Assembly: GCA_021740785.1 (NCBI GenBank)
Contig: JAIOZI010000048.1
Coordinates: forward strand, 1-42,677
DNA length: 42,677 bases
From: Melioribacteraceae bacterium
Lineage (GTDB): Bacteria; Bacteroidota; Ignavibacteria; Ignavibacteriales; Melioribacteraceae
Direction of reading: 5' to 3'
The notes beneath the pieces were generated by a model. That model searched no databases. It was not told the DNA's origin and saw only the letters and a program-made list of their open reading frames with translations. The position numbers were made by a program, and so were the translations under genes. Of this stretch, positions 34,863 through 42,502 are shown piece by piece (the stretch's first letter is position 1; each line of letters starts with the position of its first letter).

Positions 34863-35193
34863 AATATTACTATTTTTAATTTCTGTAAGAATAATATGTT
34901 TAATGCGGTTAAATCAAAATCAAGAAATCAATCACAAATCGTTTTTTATGTTATTAAGAACCAAGATTGTTGAGTCTGTTGTTCATGCCGTAATAGCCCG
35001 TGGCTTCAGCCACGGGATCTAATTAACCAAAAGAACAGTGGACTTTAGTCCCATTGAAAAACATAGATGGAACCTGCCTGGCGCTAACAAGTCTGTCTGC
35101 CGGGCAATTTAGTGGTTCTGAAAAGACTCTGAAATATGAGTTGCAAAGAATATGTTATTCAGATTCAGAAACACTTTTCATGATTAATATTTT
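34863..35193. other. 331-bp gap with a REP-like hairpin cluster
   Basis: This lies between the methyltransferase start and the peptidase T stop. No coding region is convincing. The first 120 bases must hold the methyltransferase promoter; I cannot assign it with confidence. The right half carries three successive inverted repeats (34997-35106), described separately. Confidence 0.7.
34997..35106. repeat. REP/REPIN-like cluster of three hairpins
   Basis: Three inverted repeats occur in 110 bases. At 34997-35016, CCCGTGGCT and AGCCACGGG pair perfectly over a 2-base loop. At 35040-35051, GGACT and AGTCC pair over a TT loop. At 35075-35106, TGCCTGGC pairs with GCCGGGCA with one wobble over a 16-base loop. 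GC content rises sharply relative to the surrounding AT-rich DNA. GC-rich hairpins separated by short spacers are typical of non-autonomous elements moved by REP-associated (IS200/IS605-like) Tyr transposases. No transposase is present, so this would be a mobilised copy. Confidence 0.6.
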
Positions 35194-36441
35194 TTACGCT
35201 TTCTCTTCCCAAACCTTTGCAATCGTAACGATCATTTTGGTTGCAGCTTCCATATCCTGGATTGCAACATATTCGGTATTTGCGTGAAAATTATGTCCGC
35301 CCGCAAACAGGTTCGGAGTCGGGAGACCCATATAACTCAGCCGGGAACCATCGGTACCGCCTCGTATTGCAGATTGGATGGGTTCTATTTCCAAGCGGTC
35401 TAAAGCTTCAAGAGCGTTCTCTTCAATTTCAGGATGTTCATCAAGTTTATATTTCATATTTCTGTATTGTTCGATAACTTCAAATTCATAATTCGAGCCC
35501 GGGTATGCGGCTACTGCTTTTTCTACATGCTCTTTTAATATGTCTTCGTATTCTTTCAATTTATCGGCAAGAAAATCACGAATAATAAATTTGCAAGTTG
35601 TCAGCTCTTCGTTTCCATTTATTGAAACGGGATGTACATAACCTTCACGATCTTCAGTAGTTTCGGGCGACAATTTATCTTTCGGGAGGGAATCAATAAA
35701 TCTTGCGGCAACTTTTTGTGCATTCACCATTTTACCTTTTGCGTAACCGGGATGAACATTAATCCCGATAAATTTAATCACAACCGCATCTGCGCTGAAT
35801 GTTTCGGTTTCTACTTCGCCTCTTGTACTTCCGTCGATTGTGTAAGCATATTTCGCGCCGAATTTTTTTACGTCGAATTTTTCTGTGCCGCGTCCCACTT
35901 CCTCATCGGGTGTAAAGCAGATTTTTATCGTTCCGTGTTTAACATCCGGATGTGTAATTAAATAATGCATCGCATCCATAATTTCAGCAATGCCGGCTTT
36001 GTCATCGGCGCCCAGTAATGTTGTTCCGTCGGTTGTAATTATATCATATCCCATCAAATCTTTTAGTTCGGGATTCTTGTCGGATTCAATTACTACGCCG
36101 TTATTCGGAAGTTCGATATCACCGCCCTGATAATTCTTATGGATAACCGGTTTAACATCTTTTCCGCTTACCGCAGGTGATGTATCGACGTGAGCGATAA
36201 ACCCGATAACCGTTACATCCTTATTGGTATTAGACGGAAGCGTTGCCATTACATAACCGTTTTCATCCATTGTAACATCAGACATTCCGATTCCCTTCAA
36301 TTCTTCAACCAAGTCTTTTGATAATTCCAATTGTTTGGGATCGCTGGGAAATGTTTCTGAATCTTCTTTTGATTGAGTGTCGTATTTAACATATTTTAGA
36401 AATCTTTCAACACAGGTAAACTTATAATTAGGATCGAACAT
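35194..36441 (-). CDS. pepT: Peptidase T (tripeptide aminopeptidase)
   Basis: PepT is a cytosolic dizinc M20B peptidase that removes the N-terminal residue from tripeptides. The 415-residue length is usual. Metal and catalytic residues are all visible: FIAHVDTSP (His84, Asp86), LLGADDKAG (Asp146), FTPDEEVGRG (Glu180-Glu181), YTIDGSTRGEVE (Asp) and the C-terminal FAGGHNFHANTEYV (His). The specificity loop RGGTDGSRLSYMGLPTPNL is also present. It is transcribed singly, divergent from the nucleoside phosphorylase; a TTGAAA/TATTAT promoter lies at 36487-36515. Confidence 0.96.
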   Translation of the reverse strand: MFDPNYKFTCVERFLKYVKYDTQSKEDSETFPSDPKQLELSKDLVEELKGIGMSDVTMDENGYVMATLPSNTNKDVTVIGFIAHVDTSPAVSGKDVKPVIHKNYQGGDIELPNNGVVIESDKNPELKDLMGYDIITTDGTTLLGADDKAGIAEIMDAMHYLITHPDVKHGTIKICFTPDEEVGRGTEKFDVKKFGAKYAYTIDGSTRGEVETETFSADAVVIKFIGINVHPGYAKGKMVNAQKVAARFIDSLPKDKLSPETTEDREGYVHPVSINGNEELTTCKFIIRDFLADKLKEYEDILKEHVEKAVAAYPGSNYEFEVIEQYRNMKYKLDEHPEIEENALEALDRLEIEPIQSAIRGGTDGSRLSYMGLPTPNLFAGGHNFHANTEYVAIQDMEAATKMIVTIAKVWEEKA

Positions 36442-36454
36442 AACAGCCTCGTTT

Positions 36455-36483
36455 TTGATTGGTTATTAGATTTAATGTATTAT
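36455..36483 (+). promoter_or_regulatory. Candidate promoter of the nucleoside phosphorylase gene
   Basis: TTGATT (36455-36460) and TATTAT (36478-36483) are separated by 17 bases. Transcription would begin near 36490, about 98 bases before ATG 36588. This fits a start at 36588 rather than at the earlier in-frame codon at 36459, which lies inside this promoter. Confidence 0.45.
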
Positions 36484-36486
36484 TGA

Positions 36487-36515
36487 ATAATATCGAAATT
36501 GGGTTTCAATTTCAA
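36487..36515 (-). promoter_or_regulatory. Candidate promoter of pepT
   Basis: On the minus strand TTGAAA (36510-36515) and TATTAT (36487-36492) are separated by 17 bases (5/6 matches each). The start near 36480 leaves a leader of about 38 bases. The -10 is only 3 bases from the -10 of the oppositely oriented phosphorylase promoter, so the two overlap face to face. Confidence 0.5.
36495..36513. promoter_or_regulatory. Palindrome covering both pepT and phosphorylase promoters
   Basis: GAAATTG and CAATTTC form a perfect 7-bp inverted repeat around GGTTT. It covers the -35/spacer of the pepT promoter and the first transcribed bases of the divergent phosphorylase. A dimeric regulator bound here could control both genes. 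No regulator gene is adjacent. Confidence 0.35.
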
Positions 36516-36587
36516 TATATTGGTATCCTATTATGCAGCTATTTCAATAAATTTTCTCATTCACAAATTATCAGAAATATTTTTATT

Positions 36588-37892
36588 ATGAACACTGTTC
36601 AATTAATTAAAAAGAAAAGAGAAGCAGAAGGACTCACAGAAGATGAGGTAAACTATTTAATAAAAAATTATACAAAGGGGAAAATACCCGATTACCAGTT
36701 CTCGGCTTTTTTAATGGCAGGTTATATTAACGGTTTCACTCAAAAGGAAACCGATTATTTAACCAATGAAATGTTATTCAGCGGCAAAGTGATCGATCTT
36801 TCGGATGTGAAAGGGAAAAAGATTGATAAACATTCTACAGGCGGAGTTGGAGATAAAACTTCTTTAGTTCTGGCTCCGATAGCTGCCGCAGCGGGAATTA
36901 ATGTGCCGATGATTTCCGGGCGCGGACTCGGTCACACAGGCGGCACTCTCGATAAATTGGAATCAATTCCCGGGTTCAGAACTGATTTGAGTATGCGGAG
37001 ATTTAAATCATCACTGAAAAAGTATAATGCCGCAATGATTGGTCAGACAAAAGAAATTGCCCCGGCTGATAAAATGATTTATGCGCTTCGTGATGTTACC
37101 GCTACAGTTGAATCGATACCGCTTATAACTGCCAGCATTATGAGTAAAAAATTAGCTGAGGATGCCGATGGTTTTGTCTTCGATATTAAAACCGGCAGCG
37201 GCGCTTTTATGCAGAAATTAAGCGACTCTCGAAAACTTGCGGAATCACTTATCAATACCTCCAAATCATTTCAAACAAGAGCAATTGGAATGATAACCGA
37301 TATGAATCAGCCGCTCGGTAAATATATCGGGAATTGGCTGGAGGTTTATGAATCGATCTTATTTTTGCAAGGCGAAGCTGCAGATGATTTGGCGGAGGTT
37401 ACTTATAATTTATCTGGCGCGATGATTTATCTCGGCGGAAAAGCAAAGTCGAGTAATGAAGGAATTGAAATCTCAAGAGAACTTATTGCTAACGGAAAAG
37501 CGTTTAATAAGTTCAGGGAGATTGTAAAAAATCAAAAAGGTGATTTATCGTTTATTGACAATCCGGGAAAATATCCTAAATCAAAATTTACCGAGCAGGT
37601 TTTCGCGGAAAAATCCGGTTACTTAAAATCAGTGAATAATTATCAAATCGGTATGTGTTCTTTGGAATTGGGTGCGGGAAGAAGAACAAAGGAAGATAAA
37701 ATCGATCCGAAGGCGGGAATTATTTTTCATCCTAAAATAGGAGATAGAATTAAAAAGGGAGATTTGATAGCGGAATTATTCACGGATGACGGCAGTTCAA
37801 TCGGCGAAGTGAAAAAATCATTACAATCCGCATTAAAGTTTTCGACTAAAAGAGTACAAAAAATGAAAATGATAAAGCAGGTAATTGAATAA
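36588..37892 (+). CDS. deoA: Pyrimidine-nucleoside (thymidine) phosphorylase
   Basis: This enzyme phosphorolyses uridine, thymidine or deoxyuridine to base plus (deoxy)ribose-1-phosphate. From ATG 36588 it has 434 residues, the usual length. Signatures include KHSTGGVGDKTSLVLAP (phosphate/nucleoside site, about 81-97), GRGLGHTGGTLDKLES, ALRDVTATVESIPLITASIMSKKLAE and DIKTGSGAFM in the central domain, and RTKEDKIDPKAGI in the C-terminal domain. The frame is open from 36459, but those 43 residues are hydrophobic, not conserved in kind, and overlap the promoter. I cannot tell DeoA from Pdp specificity. A 50-base gap separates it from the SPFH gene. Confidence 0.92.
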   Translation: MNTVQLIKKKREAEGLTEDEVNYLIKNYTKGKIPDYQFSAFLMAGYINGFTQKETDYLTNEMLFSGKVIDLSDVKGKKIDKHSTGGVGDKTSLVLAPIAAAAGINVPMISGRGLGHTGGTLDKLESIPGFRTDLSMRRFKSSLKKYNAAMIGQTKEIAPADKMIYALRDVTATVESIPLITASIMSKKLAEDADGFVFDIKTGSGAFMQKLSDSRKLAESLINTSKSFQTRAIGMITDMNQPLGKYIGNWLEVYESILFLQGEAADDLAEVTYNLSGAMIYLGGKAKSSNEGIEISRELIANGKAFNKFREIVKNQKGDLSFIDNPGKYPKSKFTEQVFAEKSGYLKSVNNYQIGMCSLELGAGRRTKEDKIDPKAGIIFHPKIGDRIKKGDLIAELFTDDGSSIGEVKKSLQSALKFSTKRVQKMKMIKQVIE

Positions 37893-37942
37893 TTCAATAA
37901 CCGGATACAATTTTTGAACATAATAAATAAATCGGAGGAAAG

Positions 37943-38812
37943 ATGTTATTCATAATTGCAATAATTGCGGCAGTAGCTGCATTCTTTATTTACACGGCTT
38001 CTAAGAAGAAAGGGAGAAAGCAGGAGGCAACATTTTCGCTGGTTGGAATAATTGCTGCGATAGTAATTGGTATTTCACAAATGTTTACCGTTGTACCCGC
38101 CGGAACTGTCGGCGTAGTTGATTTTCTCGGTAATGTAAGCGACAACACGTTGAAAGCCGGTGTGAATATTGTTAATCCCATGGCGAATGTGATTAAATTC
38201 AGTATCAAGACACAGGAATTAAAAGAAACGATGAACGTTCCTTCTGAAGAGGGTTTGAGCGTCAGTCTTGAAATAAGCCTGCTCTTTAAACTCAATCCCG
38301 ACAGGGCAAATGAAATTTATAAAACCGTGGGACCGAATTACGGAGATATAATTTTAATGCCGCAATTCAGATCGGTAGTGAGAGGCGTAACTGCAAAATA
38401 TGAGGCGAAGGCTCTTTACACGGCATCGAGGGAGAAGCTTGCCGGTGAGATTATGGATGAACTTGATAAGCTCGTTGGTCCGAGAGGAATAATGACAGAA
38501 GCTGCGGCTCTCCGACAGATTGTTCTACCGCCGAGGTTAACACAATCTATTGAGGAAAAATTACAAGCTGAGCAGGAAAGTCAGAGAATGGCATTCATAC
38601 TTGAAAAAGAAGAGCAGGAAGCTCAAAGAAAAAGGATAGAAGCGAAAGGTATAGCCGACTTCCAAACTATCGTATCTGAAGGCATCAACGAACAATTACT
38701 AAGATGGAAGGGAATTGAAGCTACGGAGAAATTAGCAAATTCAACAAATTCAAAGATTGTTGTGATCGGTTCCGGGAAAGATGGTCTTCCCCTAATTCTC
38801 GGCAACAACTAA
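37943..38812 (+). CDS. Prohibitin-like SPFH/band 7 membrane protein
   Basis: The 289-residue protein has two hydrophobic segments (about 2-17 and 31-48) followed by a band 7 domain starting VPAGTVGVVDFLGNVSDNTLKAGVNIVNP. RSVVRGVTAKYEAKALYTASREKLAGEIMDEL lies in the region 131-165, and an Ala/Glu/Lys/Gln-rich coiled coil (about 195-240) includes EEKLQAEQESQRMAFILEKE. This is the bacterial prohibitin layout. Such proteins form large membrane-anchored rings linked to membrane organisation and FtsH-type proteolysis. It has one of the clearest ribosome sites of the window (GGAGGAAAG before ATG). It lies 50 bases after the phosphorylase and may be co-transcribed. Confidence 0.9.
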   Translation: MLFIIAIIAAVAAFFIYTASKKKGRKQEATFSLVGIIAAIVIGISQMFTVVPAGTVGVVDFLGNVSDNTLKAGVNIVNPMANVIKFSIKTQELKETMNVPSEEGLSVSLEISLLFKLNPDRANEIYKTVGPNYGDIILMPQFRSVVRGVTAKYEAKALYTASREKLAGEIMDELDKLVGPRGIMTEAAALRQIVLPPRLTQSIEEKLQAEQESQRMAFILEKEEQEAQRKRIEAKGIADFQTIVSEGINEQLLRWKGIEATEKLANSTNSKIVVIGSGKDGLPLILGNN

Positions 38813-38842
38813 AGAATTGATTGTTCTTAAATATTGTTCTTC

Positions 38843-39002
38843 TGGAACAGTGGAATATTGGAATGGTGGAATATTGGAATGATGGAATGGTGGAATATTG
38901 GAATATTGGAGTGGTGGAATATTGGAATGGTGGAATATTGGAATGATGGAATGGTGGAATATTGGAATATTGGAGTGGTGGAATATTGGAATGATGGAAG
39001 GG
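38843..39002. repeat. Hierarchical tandem repeat: 8-bp unit nested in 64-bp unit
   Basis: Twenty consecutive 8-base units share TGGAAT plus two variable bases; the first ends CAG-like. From 38851 the last two bases run AT, GG, AT, GA, GG, AT, AT and then a TGGAGTGG unit. This set of eight units (64 bases, 38851-38914) is repeated without a single change at 38915-38978, and a third copy starts at 38979 (AT, then GA, then decay). Both strands are open through it, giving spurious Trp/Asn/Ile/Gly or Phe/His/Ser/Ile/Pro peptides. It sits between two + strand genes, 30 bases after one and 55 before the next. Confidence 0.95.
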
Positions 39003-39057
39003 TGTTAACTTTTTCATCATTCCTCATTATTAAGAATTAATAGCTGGGATATATTGC

Positions 39058-39420
39058 ATGTCGAGACCGACTAAAATAAAATTAAACAAACAGGAATCAT
39101 TAATTGTAACCTGGGATGACGGGAAAGAGCAAATATTCCCGCTCAAATTTTTACGTGATGAATCTCCCGATGCCGAAAACAAAGGGGAAACAATATTATG
39201 GCGGAAGTATGATCCGCCGCCTAAGGGTCCGGATAAACCGGGAAAATATGAAGTGGAAAAAATTGAATCCGTCGGGAAATATGCTATTCAGATTATATGG
39301 AAGGACGGATATGATTACGGTATCTATTCATGGGATTTACTTAAAAGATTAGGCGAATACCTCGATGTAAAAGAAAACCTTCACCAGGATTTTGATAAGC
39401 ATAAAAAAGACAATCTCTAG
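39058..39420 (+). CDS. DUF971 domain-containing protein
   Basis: A 120-residue cytosolic protein with the DUF971 fold (the small zinc-binding N-terminal domain also found in gamma-butyrobetaine hydroxylase). It begins with KIKLNKQESLIVTWDDG and a FPLKFLRDESPDAEN stretch, followed by YEVEKIESVGKYAIQIIWKDGYDYGIYSWDLLKRL. The DG(H/Y)..G.Y.W..L core at the end is the family's signature; here the usual His is Tyr. In other bacteria DUF971 is linked to Fe-S cluster assembly (ApbC/Mrp partners), but no such gene is adjacent. The start follows the tandem repeat by 55 bases. Confidence 0.85.
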   Translation: MSRPTKIKLNKQESLIVTWDDGKEQIFPLKFLRDESPDAENKGETILWRKYDPPPKGPDKPGKYEVEKIESVGKYAIQIIWKDGYDYGIYSWDLLKRLGEYLDVKENLHQDFDKHKKDNL

Positions 39421-39508
39421 TTAAAATATTTTTTGACAATTATTTTATAAATACATTTACCGGGATAGTCATTTTGAATGTATTAAATCAATTATCTGAA
39501 AATCATAT

Positions 39509-39528
39509 AAGGTGTAAAATTTTACCTT
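39509..39528 (+). terminator. Possible intrinsic terminator after the DUF971 gene
   Basis: AAGGT and ACCTT pair around an AT-rich core (AAAA/TTTT with a 2-base bulge), followed closely by GGTTTTTATT. It lies about 90 bases after the DUF971 stop codon. The stem is AT-rich, so termination would be weak. Confidence 0.3.
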
Positions 39529-39631
39529 GGTTTTTATTAGAATATCCCCTATCTTTTGCCTGCCGAGTTAAGTGATTATAACCTAATATAATTATTATTA
39601 CATGATGACAAATTTAATATCTGAAAAATAT

Positions 39632-39643
39632 CCCCCCCCCCCC
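39632..39643. repeat. Homopolymeric C12 tract
   Basis: Twelve consecutive C residues in otherwise AT-rich intergenic DNA, 139 bases before the C25 peptidase start. Such tracts are prone to slipped-strand length change and, in promoter regions, can switch expression. Confidence 0.9.
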
Positions 39644-39782
39644 TCTTATTAATATATATACTATACAAAATATCATTATTAAGCATTTTACTAAGATGTG
39701 CATTTTATCCTTGTGGTTTTATATGAATTAAGCACTTTATAAATAATTTTTTAAAATGCAATAACCAAAAGGAGAATAAAAA

Positions 39783-42440
39783 ATGAGATTAATAACCATT
39801 AAAATTATCTTAATAAGTTTGGTATTATCGTTTTCTAACTATGCACAGGTAGCATATAATTTCAATATTGATGCAAACGACTTAAACTCAGAAATTATTG
39901 GTGCAGAAGATGGAAATTCATATGTAAAATTAGTATTCTCTGATCTCAGTAATTCTATGGACTTAGGAAAACCTAGCTTACCAATAAAATTTGTTAATTT
40001 AATTGTTCCTAATAATAAAGAGGTTGCTGATGTTATGATACATACTATTGGAAATGAATTGATGTATCTTGAGCAAAAAATATATCCATCTCAGCACCAA
40101 ATTCCAACAGGTATTAATGACAGCCTTTATAATTTTGTTGAACCTGATTCCTTAATTTATAATTCAACAAATGCCTGGCCTTCCCAAATAGTAGAAGTGG
40201 TTCACGACGGCTATTTTGATGGTAACAATCATATTGTTACATTGAAAATTATCCCTTTTCAATATTATCCTGCATTAAATAAAATTGAAATCCTCACAAA
40301 AATCAATATAGTTCTCTCATTCAATAGAAATAATCATGAAATTACATTACCAAGTTGGCGGTCAGTTAAAACGCAGAAAATTATTGATAAAGCTCTGGAG
40401 TCAATTGTTGGAAACAAACAAGATATTAAACAATATCAAATTAAACCTAAATCGCACAATTTTTACCATAATAATTCTGAACTATTGAACAGACCCGATC
40501 CTGTAAAATTTTACGAGTATGTTATAATAACAAGCAATTCATTAAAACCTTATTTTGATGATTTTGTAGCGTGGAAAAAAAGAAAGGGAATAGATATTGG
40601 TGTTGTAACTACTTCAACTATTTATGAAAATTATACTGGTGATTATCTTTCCAATATATTTGATAATGCCGGTAAAATTAGACAATATTTAAGAGATTTA
40701 CGCGAAGTGGCTGGTACATGGATTTTATTTGCAGGTGATTATTCTATTTTACCAATACGCTATGGCTGTGGCTGGAATCTCGAGGATTGGACTTGGATAG
40801 CTCCTGATGATCACAAAATTCCAACCGATAATTATTTCGCTGACTGGAATGGTAATTGGAATGTTGATGGGGACGAATTTTTCGGGCAACCAAGTGATGA
40901 TTCACCAGATTATTGGCCAGAATTTTTTGTTGGAAGACTGCTTTGTACCAATGGCAGCGAAGTTACAAATTGGGCAGAAAAGCAATTGAAATATGAACAA
41001 AATCCTGGGAACGGTGATTATACCTATCTAACCAGATCATTTATGATGGAATCTGATGAGATGCAGCATTATGATTATGCTGAAAATGTTGCCGCTAATC
41101 TGCCAATGTTCAATCATACAATTTGGAGAGAATTACCTTCTTATGATGCGCCGGACCCATATTTCCCAATGGGATATGAAGTAATTAATGAATTGAATAG
41201 CACTAAATATGGACTTATAAGTTGGTTTGGGCATGGAACACCAATAACGGTTGTTGCAAGTAGTGATTCTGTTAATACCTATCCTTGGAACTGTGTAATT
41301 CCAACTAATGCCTCCGGAAATAATGGAAGTCTCGATAATTTGACAAATTATAATTACCCGGGAATAATTTATTCTATTAGCTGCATTAATGCTCCCTTCG
41401 ATGATTACAATCCGCACAACTGGGGTTGGGCGGATGGATACAATTTAGCCGAGGCTTATACCGTACAATCTGATGCTGGCGGGATAGCATTTCTTGGTAA
41501 TTCGCGCTATGGATGGATACCATTTTCTTATAACTTATATCAAGAATTTGCAGATCAATTGAATGTGGGGAATACAAATCTTGGTGTAGCTGAGTTATTA
41601 TCAAAAGCTAATTATATTTCCAATTATCTTGAATATTCGCATAATCTGATAGGCGATCCGGAGGTCTCTATCTGGACTGAAACTCCCGATAATTTCAGCT
41701 CAGTTTCTATAACCGATTTAGGAAATCGAGTAATAGTTACTGTCAGCGCTCCAGATGATCAAAATACAATTTGTGCTTCGAGTATAGATAACGGCAGTAC
41801 ATACTGGAAAGTAGCACATGATGTGAGTAGTTATGTATTTAATACCAGTGTTAGACCATTGAATATTACAATTACACGGAAGAATTTTTTACCCTATTTA
41901 GCTACAATAGGTGGTCCACTTAACGGTTCAATTACATTGTCGAATGTTAATTATTTGTTTGGCGATTTTTCAAATATTGATAACGGTGAGATAATCATTG
42001 AGCCAAATTCTCAAATAATTTTAGAAGGCGGATCACAAAAAACCTTTGTTAATAAAACGATTCTTAAAGGCAGCGATATTAAAAAACTAGTTCCATTTAT
42101 AAAAGGGGATATAACTTTTGTAGATGATGATTCAGAAATCCCAGATGATTTTATGCTATTAGGCAATTATCCCAATCCCTTCAATCCAACAACTACAATA
42201 AAATATGCCTTACCAAAAAAATCCGATGTTAAATTTGAGGTTTTTAATTTAGTTGGCGAAAAAGTATTTGCTGATTATCTACCGGAACAGGGACCAGGCT
42301 ATCACTATTGGAAATGGAACGGCAAAGACTTGAGTGGAGATTTTTTATCAAGTGGAATATATTTATACAGGCTTACTTATTCATCATTAGATAAAAGTGA
42401 AGTTGAATACAAATTTTCAAAAATGATTTTGTTGAAATAA
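39783..42440 (+). CDS. Secreted C25-family (gingipain-like) cysteine peptidase with type IX secretion tail
   Basis: The 885-residue protein has a signal peptide (to about 22) and an N-terminal propeptide-like beta region (about 25-230). The caspase-like C25 catalytic domain (about 240-620) shows YVIITSNSLKPYFDDFVAWKKRKGI near 247-271, an ILFAGDYSILP block, catalytic His484 in SWFGHGTP and catalytic Cys534 in YSISCINAP, the His-Cys dyad of gingipains. Ig-like beta domains follow. Residues from about 795 on form the T9SS/FlgD-like C-terminal domain (NYPNPFNPTTTIKYALPK ... SGIYLYRLTY), used for outer-membrane passage in the FCB group. It is preceded by AAGGAG and followed by a strong stem-loop. 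Confidence 0.92.
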   Translation: MRLITIKIILISLVLSFSNYAQVAYNFNIDANDLNSEIIGAEDGNSYVKLVFSDLSNSMDLGKPSLPIKFVNLIVPNNKEVADVMIHTIGNELMYLEQKIYPSQHQIPTGINDSLYNFVEPDSLIYNSTNAWPSQIVEVVHDGYFDGNNHIVTLKIIPFQYYPALNKIEILTKINIVLSFNRNNHEITLPSWRSVKTQKIIDKALESIVGNKQDIKQYQIKPKSHNFYHNNSELLNRPDPVKFYEYVIITSNSLKPYFDDFVAWKKRKGIDIGVVTTSTIYENYTGDYLSNIFDNAGKIRQYLRDLREVAGTWILFAGDYSILPIRYGCGWNLEDWTWIAPDDHKIPTDNYFADWNGNWNVDGDEFFGQPSDDSPDYWPEFFVGRLLCTNGSEVTNWAEKQLKYEQNPGNGDYTYLTRSFMMESDEMQHYDYAENVAANLPMFNHTIWRELPSYDAPDPYFPMGYEVINELNSTKYGLISWFGHGTPITVVASSDSVNTYPWNCVIPTNASGNNGSLDNLTNYNYPGIIYSISCINAPFDDYNPHNWGWADGYNLAEAYTVQSDAGGIAFLGNSRYGWIPFSYNLYQEFADQLNVGNTNLGVAELLSKANYISNYLEYSHNLIGDPEVSIWTETPDNFSSVSITDLGNRVIVTVSAPDDQNTICASSIDNGSTYWKVAHDVSSYVFNTSVRPLNITITRKNFLPYLATIGGPLNGSITLSNVNYLFGDFSNIDNGEIIIEPNSQIILEGGSQKTFVNKTILKGSDIKKLVPFIKGDITFVDDDSEIPDDFMLLGNYPNPFNPTTTIKYALPKKSDVKFEVFNLVGEKVFADYLPEQGPGYHYWKWNGKDLSGDFLSSGIYLYRLTYSSLDKSEVEYKFSKMILLK

Positions 42441-42445
42441 TTAAT

Positions 42446-42490
42446 ATAATGGCTCAATATTCCTCATGCGGGATGTTGAGCCATTATTTT
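42446..42490 (+). terminator. Perfect 12-bp stem-loop after the C25 peptidase gene
   Basis: ATAATGGCTCAA (42446-42457) pairs without mismatch with TTGAGCCATTAT (42476-42487) across an 18-base loop and is followed by TTT. It starts 5 bases after the peptidase stop, as an intrinsic terminator would. However, the U run is short and the next gene's ribosome site (GAGGAGG) begins at 42491, so it may instead act as a partial terminator or 3'-end stabiliser between two cotranscribed genes. Confidence 0.7.
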
Positions 42491-42502
42491 GAGGAGGATT
42501 TT

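Larger units (their letters stand above)
39421..39782. other. 362-bp AT-rich leader of the C25 peptidase gene
   Basis: No gene is visible. It contains a terminator-like hairpin (39509-39528), a run of twelve C (39632-39643) and two diverged copies of a motif reading roughly TTTTA-CCTTG-GTTTT followed by GAAT (39519-39542 and 39705-39728). ATCTGAAAA also occurs twice, ahead of the hairpin and ahead of the C run. A TTGACA at 39433 has no matching -10. I cannot assign the peptidase promoter; AAGGAG at 39769-39774 is its ribosome site. Confidence 0.6.

Noticed and set aside
34997-35106. tRNA or riboswitch
   Set aside because: The hairpins do not form a cloverleaf, there is no T-loop GTTCRA sequence, and the region lies downstream of pepT rather than in a leader.
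36459-36587. Longer N-terminus for the nucleoside phosphorylase
   Set aside because: The 43 extra residues are not family-like and the upstream start codon lies inside the candidate promoter.
38843-39002. CRISPR array
   Set aside because: Units are contiguous 8-mers without unique spacers, and no cas genes are present.
38721-39040. Open frames of 66-99 residues on both strands over the TGGAAT array
   Set aside because: They exist only because an 8-bp repeat lacking stop codons reads through in several frames. The peptides are pure repeat and overlap a real gene or each other.
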